A stretch of 64,000 bases of DNA from the NCBI GenBank assembly GCA_963818505.1, contig CAWFSJ010000001.1, forward strand, positions 372,001 through 436,000, in the 5' to 3' direction. Positions 33,233 to 45,125 of this stretch are shown here, in pieces. The position numbers and the translations under genes are program-made. This stretch comes from JADKAV01 sp963818505. GTDB taxonomy: Bacteria; Actinomycetota; Actinomycetes; S36-B12; UBA10799. Every line of letters starts with the position of its first letter. Position 1 is the stretch's first letter. Below the pieces are notes generated by a model. It worked only from the letters and a program-made list of their open reading frames with translations. It was not told the origin of the DNA and ran no database searches.

Positions 33233-35146
33233 CTACTCGCTGTGGTCCAAGCTACTGGGCGTGTCGGCCTCCATTGCCTGCTGGCTGGCCGCCACCCACC
33301 CGATGACTTTGTGCCCGATCTGTTGGGCGGTCAGCCCGGTTCGTTCCAGAAGTGCGGTGCGACTGGCTTGGTCGAGGAACTCCTGGGGAATCCCGATCGT
33401 CCTCACGGGAGTCGCAATCGAGGCCTCCTGTAAGGCCCCGGTGATCGCCGAACCTACTCCCCCAACCACTCCGTTGTCCTCGAGTGTCACCACCAAACGG
33501 TGGTCACGGGCCAGTTCCACGATCTCCGACGGGACCGGCTTCACCCAGCGTGGGTCGACGACTGTGGCCCCGATGTCCTGGGCGGAAAGCCGAGAGGCGA
33601 CCTCGACACCGACTCCTGCCATCGAGCCGACCGCCACAATCAGCACATCTGGGCCCCCGGACTGCGCCAGGATGTCCACTGATCCATGCGCTCGCATCGC
33701 AGGAATGTCGTCGGGCAGCGAGCCTTTCGGGAATCGCACAACGGTGGGTGCGTCTGACACATCGAGGGCCTCACGCAAGCTCTCACGAAGCCGGGACCCG
33801 TCGCGAGGTGCAGCCAGTCGAAGGCCCGGGACGACTTGCAGGATGGACATGTCCCACATGCCGTTGTGGCTGGCCCCGTCGTCGCCGGTGATGCCGGCCC
33901 TGTCCAGGACAATGGTGATCCCCGCCTTGTGCAGTGCGGCGTCCATGAGCACTTGGTCGAAGGCGCGGTTCAGGAATGTCGCGTACAGCGCGATGACCGG
34001 GTGCAGGCCGCCCATGGCCATACCCACCGCGCTGGTGACAGCGTGCTGCTCAGCGATTCCGACGTCGAAGACCCGTTCCGGGAACGCCTGCTTGGTCGCC
34101 GCCAGGCCTGTCGGACCCAGCATTGCGGCGGTGATGGCCACCACATCGGGCCGCTGGGCTGCCGCCTCGACCATCTCCTCGGAGAACACCGAGGTCCAGG
34201 TGGGCCTCGCCGCGACTGTGGGACGGCCGGTGGCCGGGTCGATGACGGGCACACCGTGGAAGCGGTCGGCCTCATCCTGTTCAGCGGGCGGGTATCCCCT
34301 GCCCTTCTGGGTCAACACATGTACCAGCACCGGCCCGTCGTATCCCTTGGCCCGGCCCAGTGCCTGCTCAACGGCTTCGAGGTCGTGGCCGGGTACCGGA
34401 CCGAGGTACTTGAGGCCGAGGTCCTCGAACATCCCCTGCGGCGCCACCATGTCCTTCACGCCCTTCTTCAAACCGTGAAGGGTGTCGAAGGCGGGTCTGC
34501 CGACCACCGGTGTCCTGTCCAGAACCCGGCGTCCCCACTCGAGGAACCTTTCGTAGCCGCCGGTTGTTCGCAGGGTCGCCAGATGGTTCGCCAGACCGCC
34601 GATGGTCCGGTCGTAACTGCGCTCATTGTCGTTGACCACGATCACCATCGATCGGTTCGAGTCGGCGATGTTGTTCAGCGCCTCCCAGGCCATTCCACCT
34701 GTCAGTGCACCGTCGCCGATCACGGCCACGACCTTGCGCGAGCCGAGCAGGCCGCGTGCCTGCCAGGCCTTGGCCAGTCCATCGGCGTAGGACAACGACG
34801 TGCTTGCGTGGGAGTTCTCGATCCAGTCGTGCTCGCTCTCGGCACGACTCGGGTAGCCGGACAGCCCGCCTTCCTGGCGCAGCGTTTCGAAGCCTGCCTG
34901 TCGGCCTGTCAGCAACTTGTGGACGTAAGCCTGGTGGCCTGTGTCCCACAAGATGGCGTCCTTCGGTGAATCGAAGACCCGGTGCAGCGCCAGCGTCAGT
35001 TCAACCACACCCAGATTGGGCCCGAGGTGGCCCCCGGTACGCGCCACCTTGGCCACGAGGAACTCCCGGATCTCCGCCGCCAGCTCCTGCAGCTGGGCGT
35101 CGTCCAGGGACCTCAGGTCCGCAGGTGATTGGATCTGCTCGAGCAC
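33233..35146 (-). CDS. dxs: 1-Deoxy-D-xylulose-5-phosphate synthase
   Basis: 637 residues from a leaderless GTG (TACACT 6 nt upstream). Thiamine diphosphate motif VAVIGDGALTGGMAWEALNN with NDNERSYD; catalytic His region HLGPNLGVVELTLALH; transketolase Pyr domain FDVGIAEQHAVTSAVGMAMG; and GDDGASHNGMWDMSIL. It condenses pyruvate and glyceraldehyde 3-phosphate in the first step of the MEP isoprenoid route. Length is normal for the family. Between dxs (minus) and the 35226 gene lies 79 bp. Confidence 0.97.
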   Translation of the reverse strand: MLEQIQSPADLRSLDDAQLQELAAEIREFLVAKVARTGGHLGPNLGVVELTLALHRVFDSPKDAILWDTGHQAYVHKLLTGRQAGFETLRQEGGLSGYPSRAESEHDWIENSHASTSLSYADGLAKAWQARGLLGSRKVVAVIGDGALTGGMAWEALNNIADSNRSMVIVVNDNERSYDRTIGGLANHLATLRTTGGYERFLEWGRRVLDRTPVVGRPAFDTLHGLKKGVKDMVAPQGMFEDLGLKYLGPVPGHDLEAVEQALGRAKGYDGPVLVHVLTQKGRGYPPAEQDEADRFHGVPVIDPATGRPTVAARPTWTSVFSEEMVEAAAQRPDVVAITAAMLGPTGLAATKQAFPERVFDVGIAEQHAVTSAVGMAMGGLHPVIALYATFLNRAFDQVLMDAALHKAGITIVLDRAGITGDDGASHNGMWDMSILQVVPGLRLAAPRDGSRLRESLREALDVSDAPTVVRFPKGSLPDDIPAMRAHGSVDILAQSGGPDVLIVAVGSMAGVGVEVASRLSAQDIGATVVDPRWVKPVPSEIVELARDHRLVVTLEDNGVVGGVGSAITGALQEASIATPVRTIGIPQEFLDQASRTALLERTGLTAQQIGHKVIGWVAASQQAMEADTPSSLDHSE

Positions 35147-35225
35147 CTATTCAGTGTACGGTTACGCCGCCCGAGCGCCTGTTGACCGCCGTCGGCAGAA
35201 CCGTCGAACCTATCGACGCAGCCGA

Positions 35226-35584
35226 TCACAACTTCGGCGTCCACACCCGGCCGCGCAGCGCCTCTTCCACCAACTCAACTTCGCGCACCGTACGTCGGAA
35301 CTGCGCGGCGAGTGCCTCGAGAGCCGTTAGGCCGGCGTCGATCTCCGCGGGCTCCAGACTGTCCCGCAGACCCGCCCTGGCACCCCGGTACACCTCCCGG
35401 GTGGCCTCCAGCGTGGCCTGCGACTGACTGCGGGCTGCCATGGCCAGAAGCAATGGGTGCCGGCGCGCCGCGGACAATCTGTACTCCGGCGGCAGACGGT
35501 CGAGCAACCACCCGACGACCTGCTCCTCGAACTGCTCCCCCGCGTGCGGGAGGTCGCCAGGCCAGCCGGGTGGCGCCGAACGGG

Positions 35585-35588
<4 letters not shown>
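35226..35588 (-). CDS. Conserved actinobacterial hypothetical protein
   Basis: 120 residues. Predicted to be all-helical: YRLSAARRHPLLLAMAARSQ, LRDSLEPAEIDAGLTALEAL, FRRTVREVELVEEALRG. No known motif. Its ATG overlaps the end of acnA by 4 bp (35585-35588), so it is co-translated with aconitase. Small helical proteins in this acnA-dxs interval occur in other actinobacteria; function unknown. Confidence 0.75.
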
Positions 35589-38242
<2,654 letters not shown>

Positions 38243-38424
38243 GCATTTCTCCCATCGCCGATCCGATGGCTCCCAGCCTAGTTCCTCGTCTTTGCGGCGC
38301 CGACCGGGCTGGTCTGGGCGGCTGAGCTCATGGCCGATCTCAGGGGACCTCGCTATCTCGTGACGTGCAGACCTGGGCCTGTGGCGGGACCCTCTGGTTT
38401 GTGACGTCGTTGGAGCGGCGAAAG

Positions 38425-38516
38425 CGCGGTTGCTGCAATGTTGCTGCTTCTCGGGCTTGAAAACAGCAACAAGGCGACAACCGAGAACGCCGACGTGCAA
38501 CAACGCCACAATCGCA
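38425..38516. repeat. Nested hairpin repeat, GTTGCGTTGTTGC family, diverged copy B
   Basis: Shares with copy A (9687-9802) the right outer arm (GACGTGCAACAACGC followed by ACAA) and the inner arm ACAGCAACAA, paired with an inner left arm ATGTTGCTGCT. The outer left arm is more decayed than in copy A. It occupies the 318-bp gap between acnA (start 38242) and the methyltransferase end (38561); I see nothing else there. Confidence 0.6.
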
Positions 38517-38560
38517 AGTTCCGTCTTCAGGGACCGGTCGGGGTTCCCCCTGGCTGGCCC

Positions 38561-39718
38561 TCAGCCTCGCAACCTAACCACCGTTTCCAGATGGGCCGTC
38601 CCTGGGAACAGATCAAAAGCCTCGACGTGGTCGGGGGTGAAACCGTGGTCGGCGAAGTATTTCAGGTCGCGGGCCAAAGTCGAAGGCTCGCACGATACGT
38701 AGACGACAGTGTCGGCTCCGGTTGCAGCGATGCCCGCAACGACCTGTCGGCCAGCACCGGCTCGAGGTGGATCGAGCACAACCACATCCGAGCTTGCGGG
38801 TCGTCGGCGAGCCCACACCTTGACGTCCTGACGCACGACATGGACCCGGGGGTCACCGGCAGCATTGCGGACGGCGAACTCGGCGGCTCTGCGGTCGCCC
38901 TCGATGAGCAACAGCTCCTGGGCACCGGCCTCTAGAAGGCTCAGCCCCAGAACGCCGACCCCTGCGTAGAGATCGACAACTCGTCGGGCTGGTCCCGCCA
39001 GATCCACAACGCAGGCAGCCAGAGTATTTGCGCCATCCCGGTGCGACTGCCAGAAACCATCAACACCGCACTCGAAGTCGCGGCCCAGCACGCAGTGCCG
39101 GTGTTCATCGGGACCCGTCACCACACGCTCTTTGGAGTCGGTCACGACCACCGCGCGGCCGGCGTCGCTGACACTCACGTGTACCGAGGATCCCGGTGGC
39201 CAGTCACGTTGGAGCAACTCCGGCAGGTCCAGGCGGGGATCCGCCTGCAAGCAGTCGGTCAGAGGCACCAGATCGTTGGACCGGGCGGCATGGAACCCGG
39301 CCCGGCCGCTGGCGTCGACGTGCAGGGTCACGCGAATGCGCCAGCCCTTTTCAACACCAAGACCCCGGACTTCCAACTGCGGCCACTGGACCCCACCCAA
39401 CCTGTCCAGGGTCTCGATCAGGATCTGAGACTTCATCCGCAGTTGCGCATCGGCGCTGGCATGTAACCACGAGCATCCGCCGCAGAGGCCCGGTCCGAAC
39501 CAGGGACACGGGGTCGCAACCCGGTCTGTACTCGAGTGGTCGATGACCTCGATCGCCTCGGCCCGCCAGAAGCGAGCATCGGCCTCGCCCTCGGTCACAA
39601 CAGCACGGACGGTCTCTCCGGGCATGCCGTAGCGCGTGAAGACCACGCGGCCGTCCAATCGTGCGACGCAGAAGCCGCCGTGTGCAGGCGGGCCCAGCTC
39701 GAGAACGGCCTCAGCCAC
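38561..39718 (-). CDS. Class I SAM-dependent RNA methyltransferase (TrmA/RumA family)
   Basis: 385 residues. N-terminal TRAM-like region (GGFCVARLDGRVVFTRYGMP GETVRAVV), an iron-sulfur Cys set (CPWFGPGLCGGCSW plus a later Cys), then the methyltransferase domain: VVDLYAGVGVLGLSLLEAGA, VVVLDPPRAGAG and YVSCEPSTLARDLKYF with catalytic Cys. The family makes 5-methyluridine in tRNA or 23S rRNA. Target cannot be distinguished by reading. It lies 4 bp after the potassium transporter gene. Confidence 0.92.
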   Translation of the reverse strand: MAEAVLELGPPAHGGFCVARLDGRVVFTRYGMPGETVRAVVTEGEADARFWRAEAIEVIDHSSTDRVATPCPWFGPGLCGGCSWLHASADAQLRMKSQILIETLDRLGGVQWPQLEVRGLGVEKGWRIRVTLHVDASGRAGFHAARSNDLVPLTDCLQADPRLDLPELLQRDWPPGSSVHVSVSDAGRAVVVTDSKERVVTGPDEHRHCVLGRDFECGVDGFWQSHRDGANTLAACVVDLAGPARRVVDLYAGVGVLGLSLLEAGAQELLLIEGDRRAAEFAVRNAAGDPRVHVVRQDVKVWARRRPASSDVVVLDPPRAGAGRQVVAGIAATGADTVVYVSCEPSTLARDLKYFADHGFTPDHVEAFDLFPGTAHLETVVRLRG

Positions 39719-39721
39719 GGC

Positions 39722-41701
39722 CTACTCCCGGGTCTGGACGGGCAGCCCGCGGTACAGCGCGCCGGGCGCTTCGGCCTCGGCTCTGTCCACCACACGATCG
39801 CTGGACTCCAGCTGCCATGGAACGCTGACCACCATGACACCCGGGGTGAACAGGAGCCGGGATTTGAGGCGCAGCGCACTCTGGTTGTGCAGCAGGTGCT
39901 CCCACCAGTGGCCCACGACGTACTCAGGTACATAGACGGTCACAAGGTCGCGCGGGCTGTTCCGGCGGATGCCTCGGACGTAGTCGACGATAGGTTTGGT
40001 GATCTCGCGATATGGGCTCTCGAGCACCTTGAGCGTTACCGGGATGTCCCTGCGGTCCCACTCGTCGATGATCGCCTGGGAGTCCCCTGGGGCGACCTCC
40101 ACAGTCAGGGCTTCCAGGGTGGATGGACGCGTGGCACGCGCGTAGGAAAGTGCGCGCAGTGTGGGTTTGTGCAACTTCGCGACCAGCACGACCGCGTGGA
40201 CCCGAGCAGGCATCAGGAACCGTTCGTCGTCCTCGGGGGTCAGTTCGATCGCAACCCGCTCGTAGTGTCTCTGAATGGACTTCATCACGATGAAGAGAAC
40301 CGGGATCGCGATGCACACGATCCAGGCGCCCCGCGTGAACTTTGTGGCCAGCACGATGACCAGAACCGAGCCGGTCATCACGAAGCCGATCCCGTTCACC
40401 ACCCGCCTGCGCACATACGAACTGCGCACGCTGGGATCCTCCTCGGTGCGCAGCAGCCGGGTCCAGTGCCGGATCATCCCGAGTTGGCTGAGCGTGAAAC
40501 TGATGAACACGCCCACGATGTACAACTGGATCAGCGCGGTGACACTGGCATCGAAGATGTAGACCAGCACGATCGCCAGGAATGCCAGTGTCACGATCCC
40601 ATTGCTGAACGCCAGCCGGTCGCCGCGGTTGTGCAACTGCCTGGGCAGGTAGTTGTCCTGCGCCAGGATCGAGCCGAGCACGGGGAAACCGTTGAACGCC
40701 GTATTCGCGGCCAGCACAAGGATCAGCGCCGTCACTGTGGACACGAAGATGAACATCGGAGTGAAGTTGCTGAAGACCGCTTGCGCGATCTGGGCGATGA
40801 CTGTCTTCTGATCCTGGCCGGGCGGTAGACCGATGAGATCCTGGTCGTACTCCGCGACCTTGACCTTGGTGACCAGCGCAAGAATCGTGATCGACATGAA
40901 CATGGTCACGCTGAGCACGCCGAGCATCACCAATGTGGCAGCTGCGTTCTTCGACTTCGGTTTGCGGAACGCCGGCACGCCGTTGGAGATGGCCTCGACG
41001 CCGGTCAAAGCGGTGCAACCGGATGAGAAGGCACGGGCCAACAAGAAGACAAGAGCCGCACCGGTGAACGTCGCCTCCGGTTTGATCTCGTAGCTGGCGG
41101 ACTCGGCCAGAAGTTGATCCCCGGCGGCCAGGCGCACGCCCGCCGTCACGATCATCGCGAAGATCCCGAAGATGAACGCATAGGTGGGCACCGCGAACAG
41201 GGTTCCCGATTCTCGCACGCCGCGAAGGTTGAGCAAGGTGACTACCACGATCATCCCGATCGTCAGTGCCACGAGGTGCTCACCGAACCACGGGATGGCC
41301 GACGCGACGTTGGCCGAAGCCGCCGACATCGAGACCGCCACCGTGAGGATGTAGTCGACGAGCAGGGCGCTGGCCACGGTGAGACCTGAGTTCGGCCCCA
41401 GGTTGGTGGTGACCACCTCATAGTCACCGCCCCCACTTGGGTAGGCCTGCACGTTCTGCCGGTAGGAGGCCACCACGACAAGCATGACCCCGACCACCCC
41501 GAGCGCCACCCAGGGCGAGAAGGCGAAGAATGCGAGCCCGCCCAGCGACAGGACCAGCAGGATTTCCTGCGTGGCATACGACACCGAGGACAAGGCGTCG
41601 GATGCGAAAACGGGCAGAGCGATGCGTTTCGGTAGCAGGGTGGCGTGCAGGTTCTCACTACGCTGGGCCCGGCCGAGCAACATCTCCTTGGGTGAGCGCA
41701 C
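39722..41701 (-). CDS. KimA-like amino acid/potassium permease (APC superfamily)
   Basis: 659 residues from a leaderless GTG 41701 (TACGAT 6 nt upstream). Twelve hydrophobic segments follow a short N-terminus (VRSPKEMLLGRAQRSENLHA), including the APC core SSVSYATQEILLVL, YPSGGGDYEVV and LTGVEAISNGVPAFRKPK. A ~190-residue cytosolic C-terminus resembles the USP-like domain of KimA/YdaO. Such proteins take up K+ with protons and are inhibited by c-di-AMP. Divergence from two TrkA/KTN genes supports potassium as substrate. Confidence 0.88.
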   Translation of the reverse strand: MRSPKEMLLGRAQRSENLHATLLPKRIALPVFASDALSSVSYATQEILLVLSLGGLAFFAFSPWVALGVVGVMLVVVASYRQNVQAYPSGGGDYEVVTTNLGPNSGLTVASALLVDYILTVAVSMSAASANVASAIPWFGEHLVALTIGMIVVVTLLNLRGVRESGTLFAVPTYAFIFGIFAMIVTAGVRLAAGDQLLAESASYEIKPEATFTGAALVFLLARAFSSGCTALTGVEAISNGVPAFRKPKSKNAAATLVMLGVLSVTMFMSITILALVTKVKVAEYDQDLIGLPPGQDQKTVIAQIAQAVFSNFTPMFIFVSTVTALILVLAANTAFNGFPVLGSILAQDNYLPRQLHNRGDRLAFSNGIVTLAFLAIVLVYIFDASVTALIQLYIVGVFISFTLSQLGMIRHWTRLLRTEEDPSVRSSYVRRRVVNGIGFVMTGSVLVIVLATKFTRGAWIVCIAIPVLFIVMKSIQRHYERVAIELTPEDDERFLMPARVHAVVLVAKLHKPTLRALSYARATRPSTLEALTVEVAPGDSQAIIDEWDRRDIPVTLKVLESPYREITKPIVDYVRGIRRNSPRDLVTVYVPEYVVGHWWEHLLHNQSALRLKSRLLFTPGVMVVSVPWQLESSDRVVDRAEAEAPGALYRGLPVQTRE

Positions 41702-41790
41702 GACTTGATCGTAGGACCCCGCCCACCGCCAATGCGCGCAAGGCAGCACTAACTCTGCACCCGGACCAAGCCGGGCGGTACCGTTGAGGG

Positions 41791-42456
41791 GTGCACTTCG
41801 TGGTGATGGGATGTGGCCGTGTGGGTTCCCGGCTCGCGCGCAATCTGGACGAGATGGGCCATTCGGTGTCCGTAATCGACCGGCTCGAGACCTCTTTCAG
41901 CCGTTTGGGGTCCAAGTTCGAGGGGGCCACCATCCAGGGCATCGGCTTCGACCGTGACACCCTGCTGGCCGCCGGCATCGAACACGCCCAAGCCTTCGCC
42001 GCGGTGAGCAGCGGCGATAACTCCAACATCGTGGCCGCCCGTGTGGCTCGCGAGAAGTTCATGGTCGAGCGGGTCGTGGCCCGCATCTACGACCCCCGTC
42101 GGGCCGCCATCTATGCACGATTGGGGATCCCGACCGTGGCCACCGTCGCCTGGAGTTCAGAGCAGATCATGCGGCAGCTTCTGCCAGGTGATCCCGAGCA
42201 GATGTGGATCGATGACACAGGTGCGGCGGTGCTGCACCGCGTCAACCTCGACCGCACCTGGTACGGCCATCGCGCCGAAGATCTGACCTTCGCTCTGCCG
42301 TCACGCGTGGCGATGATCTACCGAGAGGGTGGCGTGATATTGCCCACTGCCGACAGCGTTCTACAAGAAGGGGACGACCCCGTCCTGCTCACAGCCAAGG
42401 AGTCGGTTGACCAGGTCTGCCAGCACTGCGCAGGGAAGGCGGTGACGCCGGAATGA
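41791..42456 (+). CDS. TrkA/KTN-family potassium uptake regulatory protein
   Basis: 221 residues from a leaderless GTG (TACCGT 6 nt upstream). N-terminal Rossmann RCK_N motif FVVMGCGRVGSRLARNLDEM with DRLETSFSRL and the TrkA_C-like second half (AEDLTFALPSRVAMIYREGG). Binds NAD(H) or ATP and gates potassium channels or transporters. It overlaps the second TrkA gene by 4 bp; the two probably form a CeoB/CeoC-like heteromer. Ends in CQHCAGKAVTPE with a CxxC of unknown meaning. Confidence 0.92.
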   Translation: MHFVVMGCGRVGSRLARNLDEMGHSVSVIDRLETSFSRLGSKFEGATIQGIGFDRDTLLAAGIEHAQAFAAVSSGDNSNIVAARVAREKFMVERVVARIYDPRRAAIYARLGIPTVATVAWSSEQIMRQLLPGDPEQMWIDDTGAAVLHRVNLDRTWYGHRAEDLTFALPSRVAMIYREGGVILPTADSVLQEGDDPVLLTAKESVDQVCQHCAGKAVTPE

Positions 42457-43106
42457 AGGTCGCCATCGCCGGGGCCGGGAAGGTCGGCAAGTCCATCGCG
42501 CGCGAACTCGTCGGCATCGGCCACGAAGTGTTGCTGATCGATCGGGACACCGACATCGTCTCGGGCACCACGATCGAAGGCGCGCAGATAGTCAAGGCGG
42601 ACGCCTGCGAGATGGCCTCCCTGGACCAAGTGGGCCTCGAGCATTGTCAGGTAGTGGTCGCCGCGACCGGCGACGACAAGGTCAACCTCGTCGTGTCGCT
42701 GCTGGCCAAGACCGAATACGGCGTGCCTCGCGTCGTTGCCCGCGTGAACCACCCCAAGAACGAATGGCTGTTCGACAGCATGTGGGGCGTTGATGTGGCG
42801 GTCTCAACGCCACGGTTGCTCAGCGCCCTGGTCGAAGAGGCAGTGGCGGTCGGGGATCTTGTGCGGCTGATGACGTTCCGGCAGAGCAAGACGAACCTCG
42901 TGGAGATGACGCTTCCCTACGACTCGAATGTGATCGGTCGCGCTGTCGGCGATGTTGTGTGGCCCCCGGACACCGCCTTGGTCGCCATCCTGCGCGAGGA
43001 CCGAGTGATCCCGCCCAGCGACGACGACCCGCTAGAAGTTGGCGACGAACTGCTGTTCGTTGCGACCGACGAGCAAGAGAAGGCCTTGTCCGACCTTCTG
43101 CACTGA
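42453..43106 (+). CDS. TrkA/KTN-family potassium uptake regulatory protein
   Basis: 217 residues. RCK_N motif VAIAGAGKVGKSIARELVGI and IDRDTDIV, then an RCK_C domain (VIGRAVGDVVWPPDTALVAI, LEVGDELLFVATDEQ). It overlaps the first TrkA by ATGA (42453-42456). It lacks the CxxC tail of its partner. Cytosolic gating subunit for a K+ transporter, probably the KimA-like permease or a channel encoded elsewhere. It is convergent with the GH3 lipoprotein gene. Confidence 0.93.
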   Translation: MKVAIAGAGKVGKSIARELVGIGHEVLLIDRDTDIVSGTTIEGAQIVKADACEMASLDQVGLEHCQVVVAATGDDKVNLVVSLLAKTEYGVPRVVARVNHPKNEWLFDSMWGVDVAVSTPRLLSALVEEAVAVGDLVRLMTFRQSKTNLVEMTLPYDSNVIGRAVGDVVWPPDTALVAILREDRVIPPSDDDPLEVGDELLFVATDEQEKALSDLLH

Positions 43107-43130
43107 GCCCGTCTTGGCTGCTCAGAACCC

Positions 43131-44669
43131 TCAACCGACTCGGGAACAGGGCTTAGGTCCCTTGACGGGAAGGCCGCCGAGATCACCTAGTTCTCCTGCG
43201 ATCGCTTGACCAGCGGCCCAACCGGACGCAGCGACATCGCCGTAGGTCAGAACCCGCTGCCGCGCCCCGGAAGTCAGCGCCCCGTAGGGCGAGCCGGTCG
43301 CGACCCAGATGTCGGCGCCCCCCGGCGAGCCCGACGACACGACCACCCGGGTCCGGCCCGGTCCGACACCTGCCGCGCGAAGACCCTGCCTGACACCTTC
43401 AGCCGCCGCCCCGGAACCGAGCACTGTCGCGCCGTTGCCGACCAGCGACTGGCAGGTACCCAACACCGTGATCCCCGCCTCCGCCGTCTGTCGGGCGATC
43501 TTGCGCGTGGCCTTCGTCGACGGTTGCGAGGGGTAGGTGGGAACCGCCTCGAGCAGGCCGAGCCGCTGCTTGGCCTCCAGCACGTGGAGCACGGCATCGC
43601 GCACCCTGGCTGGGCTCAGACCGTTGCCCTGCGCCTGCAGTACCTGCGCAACCGCCCGGGTCGGCTCGTTGGGCATCAGCAGGACATCCCCACCAGCCTT
43701 GATGACCTCCACGGCCAACTGGGGCCGACTGGCAACGGCTCCCATACCCAAGGAGTCACTGACCACCAAGCCGTCGAAGCCCATGCGCTTACGCAGGATG
43801 CCGGTCACGATCTTCTTGGAAACCGTGGCCGGACGGTTGTCGTAGGCCGGGACGGTCACATGGGCAACCATGATCGCCGGCACCCCGGCGTCAACGGCGT
43901 CCTGGAACGGCGGGAGGTCGATGCGAGCCATCTGCTTGCGGGAGTGCGTGACCTTGGCCAGCCCGAGGTGGCTGTCCGTGGCGGTGTCGCCGTGGCCCGG
44001 GAAGTGCTTCGCTGTGGACAGCACACCCGCTTGATCGAATCCCTGCACCTGACCGGCCACAGCGCGGCCCACGATCCCCGGGAATGCCCCGGGTGACCTG
44101 ATCCCGATGACCGGGTTGCTGGGACGCACGTTCACATCCGCAACCGGTGCGAAGTCGATGTTCACACCCGCCGCTGCCAGCCACCGCCCCGTCAGATCGC
44201 CCATGGCCGAAGCAGCCTGGGTGCCTCGCTGGGAATCGCCTGCCACGGCTGCCCCGAGAACCATCGCCCCGGGCAGGGTGACGGGCATGTTCAATCGCCG
44301 CACCAGTGTGCCGTTCTCCTGGTCCGCGCCGATCAGCAACGGCGGCAGACCGAGCTGGCGTGCTTCGTCCTGAGCCGCCTTCACCACTGCGCGCCACTGC
44401 TTGGCAGTTCCCGGCGCCATGATGATCAAACCGCCTGGCCGCGTTTGGCGCACTACCGTTCGGGCGTTCCCGGGGTCAAGGCTGTCGATCGACGGCATGA
44501 TCAGTTGCCGCACCCTCTGACCACCGGACATCTGCTCGTAAACACTGGCCACTGGGTCGGTCTGCGCCGACGGCGAGGTGGACACCGCTTGTGCTGCCGG
44601 ATCCGTGGTAGCACCACCGCCGCAAGCCGTCAGAGCCGCGACGCACCCGACCAGAAGCATCCTTCGCAC
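43131..44669 (-). CDS. GH3 beta-N-acetylhexosaminidase-like lipoprotein
   Basis: 512 residues. A lipobox LTACGGG near residue 13-19 after MRRMLLVGCVAA marks a lipoprotein anchored outside the cell. GH3 features: ADQENGTLVRRL, KHFPGHGDTATDSHLGL (NagZ-type acid/base His loop) and nucleophile Asp in GLVVSDSLGMGAVAS. A C-terminal domain (about 370-500) follows. It probably releases N-acetylglucosamine residues from cell-wall fragments. Starts GTG 44669 or ATG 44660; both keep the lipobox. Confidence 0.9.
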   Translation of the reverse strand: MRRMLLVGCVAALTACGGGATTDPAAQAVSTSPSAQTDPVASVYEQMSGGQRVRQLIMPSIDSLDPGNARTVVRQTRPGGLIIMAPGTAKQWRAVVKAAQDEARQLGLPPLLIGADQENGTLVRRLNMPVTLPGAMVLGAAVAGDSQRGTQAASAMGDLTGRWLAAAGVNIDFAPVADVNVRPSNPVIGIRSPGAFPGIVGRAVAGQVQGFDQAGVLSTAKHFPGHGDTATDSHLGLAKVTHSRKQMARIDLPPFQDAVDAGVPAIMVAHVTVPAYDNRPATVSKKIVTGILRKRMGFDGLVVSDSLGMGAVASRPQLAVEVIKAGGDVLLMPNEPTRAVAQVLQAQGNGLSPARVRDAVLHVLEAKQRLGLLEAVPTYPSQPSTKATRKIARQTAEAGITVLGTCQSLVGNGATVLGSGAAAEGVRQGLRAAGVGPGRTRVVVSSGSPGGADIWVATGSPYGALTSGARQRVLTYGDVAASGWAAGQAIAGELGDLGGLPVKGPKPCSRVG

Positions 44670-44825
44670 CTGCCAAGCCTAGGTCAGGATGCGGGGTCGG
44701 ATCGCCGAAGACCCGAATCAGCGACAACGAAGCACGCCCGTGAGGCACAATGAGGTGCGAGCGGACACACCCCGTCCGATCCGTTGACGTCCGCCGGAGA
44801 TCCCGGCTGACATGGAGGTGTCTAG

Positions 44826-45125
44826 ATGAGCGTTCTTTCCCAGATCTTTGAGCCCCTCGGGCTGCACACGGCGACGGACCAGGACGCCGAGGTGATCATC
44901 CTGCGTGACGTGCCTTCGGCCGAGCTGCTCGATGCCATCGGCCGTCGTGAGCACGCGATCGTGTGCTCGACGAACCCGCAGGCTCTCAATGCCCTTGGGA
45001 TCCGCACCACCAGGCTGCCTGCCCGGCCCTCGCACGACCCACTGGTCGCCGACCCGGTGCACGAGGTTTCAGCCGGCGAACTCGACGTTCCCGCTGGCCG
45101 GTGCCTTCGGGATCGAATGCGATGA
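44826..45125 (+). CDS. N-terminal frame of interrupted dioxygenase gene
   Basis: 99 codons from ATG 44826, with GGAGG 7 nt upstream, the best start site in the locus. Real-looking coding (EVIILRDVPSAELLDAIGRR, EHAIVCSTNPQALNALG) continues to about LVADPVHEVSAGELDV, then turns unlikely (PAGRCLRDRMR) before a TGA. The +1 frame continues naturally as PLAGAFGIECDEVWATADG. I read it as the first ~87 residues of the protein described at 45088-46260; whether the shift is a sequencing error, a mutation or recoding cannot be told. The N-terminal domain is not recognised. Confidence 0.65.
   Translation: MSVLSQIFEPLGLHTATDQDAEVIILRDVPSAELLDAIGRREHAIVCSTNPQALNALGIRTTRLPARPSHDPLVADPVHEVSAGELDVPAGRCLRDRMR

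Noticed and set aside
33836..34969. Long open frame antisense to dxs
   Set aside because: Composition is typical of a shadow frame; dxs motifs are intact on the opposite strand.
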